DNA of 64,000 nt, taken from assembly GCA_038501625.1 (NCBI GenBank), contig JAZAYU010000169.1, positions 186,001-250,000 of the forward strand. The letters are read 5' to 3'. The position numbers were made by a program, and so were the translations under genes. This DNA is from Corbicula japonica (lineage: Eukaryota; Mollusca; Bivalvia; Venerida; Cyrenidae). The notes below the pieces were generated by a model that saw only the letters and a list, made by a program, of their open reading frames with translations, made no database searches and was not told the DNA's origin. The first letter of the stretch is position 1, and each line of letters opens with the position of its first letter. Shown here in pieces: positions 57,531 to 64,000 of this stretch.

Positions 57531-58425
57531 GACTACCATTGTATACTTGTGTATTTTTTTCGAGTGTGTAAAATTTTGCACATCAATATGAAGTTGTTTT
57601 TTTTTTGTCAAATCTTCCCGAATAATACATGATTCGTTTACAAGAACAACGCTTGATTTATATTGTAGTAGTTTTAAGCATTTCAATAAATTCTTATTTT
57701 GAGAGACTGTACCTTCATTTTTATTTTTTTTCGAATGCATTTGTTGTAAGTAATTCAGTCCAAGCGATTCACTATTTACGTCATATAAATATGTGAAAAA
57801 GACCTGACTAAAATTTTCCAGAACTTAAAATTTTGAAACAACAGTTCCTATATACATGTACAATGTAGCACCGAGCCAAACAAACACCCAGGCTGTGTAA
57901 CCCGGATAAGTTTGCAAGCTCGAGCAGCAGGTTGTCAGAACTTTATAGGGGAGATACCAATGACGTATTTTCGGTAAATCCACAGAGTAAATACCAACAT
58001 GTTTTTATTTTCCCGATATATCCAATGCAGAGTTTTTATGGGCAAATGTTGCTTTATCTGGGAAACCACGCTGGTGTGTTGGCCAGGGCCGGCCTAAGCC
58101 GATGGACTTAATTTCCGGGACTCATAAAGTGGTACCGATCGTTTGAACATCGTTTCCCATAAGCTATTTGTGTAATATAAAATTAATAATGCTTTGTAAT
58201 ACATTTACATTTGGGGTAAAATCCATTTTTGTTCTGATATCTTTCAATCCAAGCTGTTATTTTGCCAAAGACTGAATTGCATTTCTATGATGCAATCGTC
58301 GGCGTGTTAAGGGAACTACGGCTTTTGCAGTTTTTCGGTAAATGTACGCTGTTATCCTCTCTGTTTCGCATTTGCTCTATCTGCACAACCTTGGTCGATT
58401 TTTTCACTGTCCTGTAAACTCGCAG

Positions 58426-58571
58426 AATGTCCTACCAATCACTCTGTAGGAATAGATTTCAAAAGTAAAGTGCTCTCCTGTGCTTATGAAGCCCAGACGA
58501 TCAGATCGCTACTCGGGATTCTTCAGGATGTGATGTGCTCTGCTTTAGACACTGTTATTGTAAAAGAATAA
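58426..58571 (+). CDS. Candidate terminal exon, unrecognised protein
   Basis: After a good acceptor (CTGTAAACTCGCAG) the frame reads C-P-T-N-H-S-V-G-I-D-F-K-S-K-V-L-S-C-A-Y, then E-A-Q-T-I-R-S-L-L-G-I-L-Q-D-V and V-I-V-K-E before TAA (58569-58571). The entry phase is 1. No upstream partner exon was identified. Family unknown. Confidence 0.3.
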
Positions 58572-58589
58572 AGAATTTTTATTCCGAAT

Positions 58590-59215
58590 TTCAAGTTTTA
58601 GTAAAACAAAACGCGAAAACATGTATATGCACAAATGTTAATTGGTTTACAGCATCATTATCGACAGTTCGTTCCCAATGTATGCCTAATGAATACTGAG
58701 GTGAAAAAATATACAAGAAATATTACACGACAGACGCGTGCTCAAGTAACGCGGAGAAATAAGTTATTATAAATCGAGCATACTGAATTATTAGGTCAAA
58801 ATAAATAATAAAGAAATATGCAGATCGAACCAACATTTTACTATTTGCATTTTTTCCTTTTTTGGGATAAACACCAAAAGTCACTCGGCTAGTGGATCTT
58901 TCGATAACTTCTATACACTCTATGTAGTTAATAACAACCATTAGAACAGTAGTTTTTGTTACGCTGCGTCATAGTTACCAATTAACTATACCATCACTTA
59001 AAAATTCGGTCAATTAAAATTCATGCCATAATCACTATAAAGACAATCAAATCAAATATTGTTCTTGCATTAATTTTCGTGGCCACAGAATTGTGTGGTT
59101 GTCGGTAACATGGAATTGTCCTGGATACTTAAATTAACAGTTTTCTATTGATTAAAATTGCTTTTATTTACAATTCTGTATTTCATTCAAATGTTAAAGT
59201 CGTAGATTGACCTTC
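58590..59215. repeat. Duplicated block, paralogous to 28240-28935
   Basis: Collinear with 28240-28935 (see that entry). Together with 60605-61000 it marks an old duplication of a segment of roughly 2 kb between the two loci. Confidence 0.7.
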
Positions 59216-59251
59216 CCGCAAATTCCACGAAGATTTCATTTGTTTCATATC

Positions 59252-59320
59252 ATGAGCAACATATGTGAGCAGTGTGGAGCGTCGTTCAATATACGTTCCG
59301 CAATGCGTGTTCATAGCAAG
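59252..59320 (+). CDS. Candidate first exon with a zinc-finger-like C-x2-C
   Basis: ATG at 59252 opens M-S-N-I-C-E-Q-C-G-A-S-F-N-I-R-S-A-M-R-V-H-S-K, directly followed by a GTAATT donor in phase 0. The C-x2-C and downstream His resemble a C2H2 or ribbon-type start, a bit like the CxxC-bearing exon of the caspase-fold gene. The next matching exon is not identified. Confidence 0.3.
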
Positions 59321-59677
59321 GTAATTCACCGGAATTAACAAAATGCATACGGTTTTAACAGATCAATCGAGTATTATGTATGTTTATTTTGTTATAATAC
59401 TTAATATTTGTGTATGCGTACTTGAAGAAGTAAAATGTACACACACAGTTGTACAATTCCGACATCTTTTTATGTTTTTATGCTTACATCATAATATTAC
59501 AAATGTATATATAAAGGTCCATAAATAAGCGAACAATGATATTTAAGGACGTGAACAAAGCAAGGTCTGTTTTATGTTGCAATGGTCACAAACTCTTTGT
59601 AGTGAGGAACGAATATACAATTATAAACAAAATATATGCCTTTTAACGTTTAATCAGGAAGAACTAACCATTCCTAG

Positions 59678-59812
59678 GTGAATACAGTGTGATCGTCGGC
59701 GATGCTTCTTACGGGACTCGATCCCATTGGTATCTAATTAAGAATATAAAACACATGGAACCTAAATACTGTCAATTATGTGTTTTCAACTTGATGAAAG
59801 AGCTATTTCCAG
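59678..59812 (+). CDS. Candidate internal exon, unrecognised protein
   Basis: Acceptor ACCATTCCTAG, then E-Y-S-V-I-V-G-D-A-S-Y-G-T-R-S-H-W-Y, K-Y-C-Q-L-C-V-F-N-L-M-K-E-L-F-P and a GTAATT donor; phases 1 in, 1 out, 135 bp (a multiple of three). The opening hydrophobic strand then G-D recalls the C14-fold exon at 22720, which also enters in phase 1, but this is a weak resemblance. It does not join in phase to 59252-59320. Confidence 0.3.
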
Positions 59813-60809
59813 GTAATTTCAAAATATGAAACAATCTGTGTTGGTCTCCTTAATATCTAATGGTTAAGTTTAATTAAAAATATTTTTACAATCTGATTTT
59901 TGTACCAGCTAAAATAATTAAATAAAAAAAAATACGCAAGCCGGGAGATTTTTCGTTTGCCGGTTACAACTGAACAAGCCAGAGGAGCGGATCAAAACAA
60001 TACATGTTTGAAGCCGGAATTTGATATGGAGGAGTCTCCTAAATGTTACATTTTATTTCTTTAATTGATTACGTGTCGGACATGTGTTTATATGGTCATA
60101 TTAGTCAGGGACATACGAAGGCAATGTTTTATGTTTAGTTGGAGAAAAAAGTCAACTGCACTTTATCATTTATTTTTCAGAACTGCACTTTACCATAAGG
60201 GATATTTGCTAATTGTGCTGCGAAATAGTGTTTTGTTTGACAAAAAAATGTCTTGGGACATGAAATTGAAAAAGGAATTCAATTTTTGGTGTGATTACAG
60301 ACAAAACTACCTTTTTTGGCAAAAACATACAAAATGACAAATTTCCCTGCACTTTACCCTAAACATTCTTGCCTATTTCTCGCCGATTCAGTTTCCATGA
60401 CCTCTGGTTCCATTAAGAGTTTATATTCCATCTAAGTACCAAAACATTCGGAAAAATGTGTAGCAGGTTCATAGCTATATCTCAATTTTTCGAGTTATTT
60501 ATTTAATGAATAAAAGTAAAAAACTTACCAATGTTCATCCAAGATGGCGGATTTTTGTTTACAAAATGCATGGTAAGGTGCAGTTTGATTACCCACTCTG
60601 ATTTAACTAAGTGTGAAGGCTGTGTTTTCTGAATGTGGCTATTCCCCATAAGCATAATTCCCTTTATTTAAATATCCGGATGCCAAATTCGATCCAGATA
60701 TTCGATTATCCCAACGGATAATTAGATATTTGGATATCTGTTGACATCCTCGTTTTTTTTTATTACGCCTAACATCAAAGACAATTTGCACATTTCAAAC
60801 AACACTTAC

Positions 60810-61041
60810 TTCAGGACTTAACTTCTCTATTCTTTGTAGCATCAGATTATCAGTTATGTCGCGAAGTATCCGTTGGCAGTTTGCTGTCCAATCTTGAAGT
60901 TTCTGTCCACCGGTAACGCCCGCCAGCTCTACAGTAAGTTCAACATAGGGGGATGATTTCTCCACCCATTTTACACGTGCGTTATTACTTTTCAATCGCT
61001 GATCTAAAATAGGTCTGTACTTGTTTGATCTATAGAGAAAC
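60810..61041 (-). CDS. Exon of the minus-strand gene, duplicated at 29778
   Basis: Reads (G)-F-L-Y-R-S-N-K-Y-R-P-I-L-D-Q-R-L-K, V-E-L-T-V-E-L-A-G-V-T-G-G-Q-K-L-Q-D-W, R-I-L-R-D-I-T-D-N-L-M-L-Q-R-I-E. Acceptor before 61041 and GTAAGTG donor after 60810; enters in phase 2 and joins in frame with 61520-61661. Domain unrecognised; mixed alpha/beta character. Its 3' intron shares a Penelope-tail fragment (GTGTGAAGGCTGTGTTTTCTG) with the 29581 copy. Confidence 0.5.
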
Positions 61042-61519
61042 CTGAATTATAAATGATAATTAAATCAAGAAAGTATTGCGTACAGTCAAACCTATATAAG
61101 CAGCAACCAAAGGAAGTGACAAAGGTGTCTGCTTAATACAAGTAAATACAGGTAAAAATTAGAACAAAATGTCAGTTAAGGACAAATTCAAACTCGTGAT
61201 ATGGCTAAACAATTTTGGCAATAGGCTTAAGCCCCTGGATTGGTCTTTAAAACCGCGGAACCAGAGTCGTATCTGTAAGCAGCGGGGTATTACGTTTGCC
61301 GGAGCACTGAGACATAAGCACAGTTCCAGTGGCTGTTATTAGCCCCGAGTCAAAGTTGGGTCCTGTAACAGGAGTCTTTAATTTATTCCGGGGCGGGTGT
61401 GGAGGGGGCGTGAGTCCGGATATAGGGGGATAAGCCTTGGGCCAATTTAATAATCTACTATTCTTAAGTTTTTATTGAACAGTACCACAATTACAGTAAA
61501 AAGACAGTTAAACTATTAC

Positions 61520-61661
61520 CCGCGTATGCTGTTGTCTAACTCCTCAAACACTAACTGACCGGGTAACGTCGTGGAAATGTTTCCTTGTTCGTCTGAATGC
61601 TCAGCAGTCTCGGCATTACTGATGACTTGGTGTTTATATCCCCCGGATGTTTGCGCTACAC
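61520..61661 (-). CDS. Linker exon of the same minus-strand gene
   Basis: Acceptor (TTGTTATACAG) before 61661; reads V-A-Q-T-S-G-G-Y-K-H-Q-V-I-S-N-A-E-T-A-E, L-V-F-E-E-L-D-N-S-I-R; donor GTAATA after 61520. Enters in phase 1 and leaves in phase 2, matching the next exon. Low-complexity, polar linker. It follows the B-box exon, but a stop at 61991 means the join to that exon is not proven. Confidence 0.45.
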
Positions 61662-61990
61662 CTGTATAACAAATAGAATATAGAATACTCAGATTGCCAG
61701 TTGAAGTGGTACGGTTAGTGGAATCGGAGTGACGGATTAGGTCAGTGGTGTGGGGGTACATTGCATAAATGTGTAGGGCCATGGCGTATCGATGGCATAT
61801 GAAATTGCTTCACAAGTACTGGTTGCCAAGTTAAACTTAAATTTTAGCGAAATGTGTTCCTTTCTCAAATACATTCATGAAAATAAAAGATGTATGAAAA
61901 ACGTAGCATTTTTTCTAAGTCATGTTTAAAATATAGTCTTAGCTTAGTTGTTGAATACGGTATGTTACCTAGGTTCGGAGTTCCGATTGC

Positions 61991-62793
61991 TTATTTGTTG
62001 TCTATGATATGCTTGAAATCTCTGTCGGGCTTGAAGAAAACATTTTCTACATCGGCTTTGGTTTTGACTTCCGATGCACGAGATGCTATCGTCGAAATCC
62101 TTGGTTTAACACTTATAATATTTACAAAGAGTCCGCTTTCTGTGTATGTTTCGGTATTCAGCAACCCTTTAATGTCTTTTATTTCAGTTCTGATATCTTC
62201 ATTTGTTGCATTTAGAACGCTGAAGAGCGCGACGGTTTCATTTTCTTTTTGTTTTAATTCCTCTAAAATTTGAGCAACTTTGTCCTCTATTGCCTTTCTG
62301 AATGTTCCGATTTCTGTTCTTGCTCCGTCAATAGTTTCTTTATACTTCTCTTCAGCTCTACGGAGTTTTGCGGAATTTTCAATGGTAGATAACTCTATGT
62401 CGTCGACTTCAGAATCAGATTGAGTTGTTCCCCCTTCTTCACATTTATGGCCAAATCTTTGATATACTCTATGGTACAACCATTATGCGTCATCACCATG
62501 CATTCTCCACACCCGACTTCAATGTGTTGCTTGCAGTAAAATTTCACAGTTTCGTTGTGAACGGCGCACAGTTCTACATTTTTCTTGAGTTTGACATCAG
62601 ACTTCACGACATCAACAAATACATGATGTTTACAAAACTTTCCTTTCAAATGGTGTTTGAAACACGCCCGGCACATGTACTGTTCACATTCCCTGCATAG
62701 TCCTTCAGACTCTACTGTTTTCCCGTCTTCCTCACATGGCTCACAATGTTCATGCACTTTTTCCAAAACTTTAACTCTACCGTCTACCTCCAT
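61991..62793 (-). CDS. B-box (TRIM-like) protein, two B-boxes and coiled coil, with frameshift
   Basis: ATG at 62793. Residues about 17-60 form a B-box1-like zinc module (C-E-P-C, C-R-E-C, Y-M-C-R-A-C, H-H); residues about 76-107 a B-box2 (C-A-V-H-N-E-T-V-K-F-Y-C-K-Q-H, C-G-E-C-M-V-M-T-H-N-G-C). The frame must shift at a five-base run near 62430-62434 to enter the coiled coil (R-R-A-E-E-K-Y-K-E-T-I, K-A-I-E-D-K-V-A-Q-I-L-E-E-L-K), which runs to a TAA ending at 61991. No RING precedes the B-boxes. RING-less B-box proteins of this kind are abundant in bivalves and linked to ubiquitin/innate immunity pathways (family knowledge). The frameshift may be an assembly error at a homopolymer. Confidence 0.7.
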
Positions 62794-64000
62794 ATTAACC
62801 GATCAATGTGGTTTATTTCAAAACGAAAGAGGAAGTTATAAACATTTGTTATTGTATGTATAAGCAGCCATTGATTTAAATGGGTTAAAATTAAATTATT
62901 GTCAGAAATTCCTCTACATTTTTACATCCCGTTGGACTATTATATCCCGTTGGATTTGAGGCAACATAGACATGGTTTCAAAGACAATTATCTGTTCTTG
63001 CAATGACGTCTTCCATAGCACATTAATGTGTAATGAGCTTAATAATTAATCAACATTGAAATAGCAGTGATCGTCAGATAAGATTAGTTTCTAAAAATAG
63101 CACCGACTGATAAGCCGTTGAGAAAGGTAGTACAAACAATCGATGCTGTACTACCATCAACAGTGCATACACAATGACGGAAAACAAACCAAGTGTTTAA
63201 GAAAAAATCAGACTCAGAAAAAGAACAATTCAGCATTGTTGTTATGGACAAAATGATTGTGTCAGTAGATATGCTAATTGACCGCATATGCAAGGAATAA
63301 ATTGGATTTATGAAAATGAAAATATCTAATCATTTCTGAGAGAGCTATACATTTTAGGTATACATCGTAATCCAGTGTTTATTATTTAAAGACTTAGTAC
63401 CCGGGGCTTAAGCAGCGTGGACAGTTATATTTATTCCCAATCAATCAACCCGAGACTGCAATATTTTGATTTATGTCGTGTTTTGCGGCTTTCAAAGTAT
63501 CTATTTTATCAATTTATTTACATATCCCACAGCTTGCTGTTTTTTGTACACTAGCTACTAGTCTGGTAATAAGTTTGCTTGTCTTTTTTATATTTTTTTC
63601 ATGCTTTGACAAAATGTTTATTAAAGCCGGTCTATTTTCTTTCCTATTGCATAGAGAGAGATGCTGTATTATCAGTTCACAGAGGGATGTAGACTTCCTA
63701 AGGATTTAAAGTTGGTTATTTAAGAAAATAAAATAATTAATCGCCTAAATTCCATGCTTATTGTACACAAAATGTGCAAATTTTTTTTAACCCATGATAT
63801 TGTTCTTGACATAATCACTATTGTAGACTCACATAATTTTTGGACACCATGCTTAAAATCCATATGAACTGTGGTTCGTAATGCCTGCCTCGGAGCTCTA
63901 TTAACTGCAATTAACCGAAATTTAACGCTTTACTTGGTGGATTTTTCATCCCTTGTGCAACTAGTTTAGATCCACATCAACCAGAACACGAGATCAGGGT
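62794..64000. other. Intergenic, with one MITE copy
   Basis: AT-rich upstream region of the B-box gene. At about 63390-63510 a MITE copy is seen (CCCGGGGCTTAAGCAGCGTGG.., ..GACTGCAATATTTTGATTTATGTCG.., GCGGCTTTCAAAG). No gene recognised. Confidence 0.5.

Larger units (their letters stand above)
56687..58425. other. Intergenic with two dispersed repeats
   Basis: Contains the second copy of the 16330 repeat (57035-57160) and a foldback element (57193-57530), listed separately. No gene otherwise seen. Confidence 0.4.

Overview
This window is animal genomic DNA, AT-rich, intron-rich and crowded with transposable elements. A heterodont bivalve (clam-like) source is my inference. It rests on the mix of families: a Penelope-like element of the N-terminal-endonuclease (Naiad) type with in-frame UGA codons, a fibrinogen-related lectin-like gene, a B-box (TRIM-like) gene, a divergent acetylcholine-receptor-like channel gene, and dispersed repeats typical of molluscs. 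Nothing prokaryotic is present. A 500-N gap lies at 29931-30430. Exon limits below were read by eye from splice sites, reading phase and protein motifs.

Layout. 1-500: miniature repeats. About 3060-12460 (+): a dead L1/Tx1-like LINE, split by later insertions. These are a Penelope-like element on the minus strand (5406-8344), a 1.4-kb insertion (8691-10087) that carries a TTAA-flanked MITE and a CRE+TATA-driven protamine-like relic, and a foldback element (10819-10962). 14239-26880 (+): a six-exon gene with a zinc-ribbon-like region followed by a caspase-fold (peptidase C14) domain; its introns hold Penelope and LINE debris. 28938-29930 (-): exons of an unrecognised gene, duplicated at 60810-61041. 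30779-38552 (-): a nine-exon Cys-loop channel gene with nicotinic-type features. It has a signal peptide, Cys loop, TM1, TM2 and TM4, but no TM3 exon that I could find, plus a one-base frameshift in exon 3. Its intron 7 is a minisatellite built from the end of exon 7. 42309-56686 (+): a secreted PAN/apple plus fibrinogen-C-terminal-domain gene. One internal exon is missing, in the intron that carries a 43-bp satellite; its last intron holds a 20-bp satellite rich in CACGTG. 58426-59812 (+): three orphan exons. 60810-62793 (-): a B-box/coiled-coil gene with a homopolymer frameshift and further exons downstream.

The genes do not form an operon or pathway. Caspase-like, TRIM-like and fibrinogen-related genes are families often expanded in bivalve innate immunity (established knowledge), but a joint role here would be speculation. 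The most interesting item is the Penelope-like element. Its RT reading frame stays open for about 800 codons except for two UGA triplets, one of them at the first position of a C-x-C-type motif. This is what is expected if the element encodes a selenoprotein, as reported for clam Naiads. Second is the channel-gene intron whose minisatellite repeatedly copies an exon end together with its GC-type splice donor.
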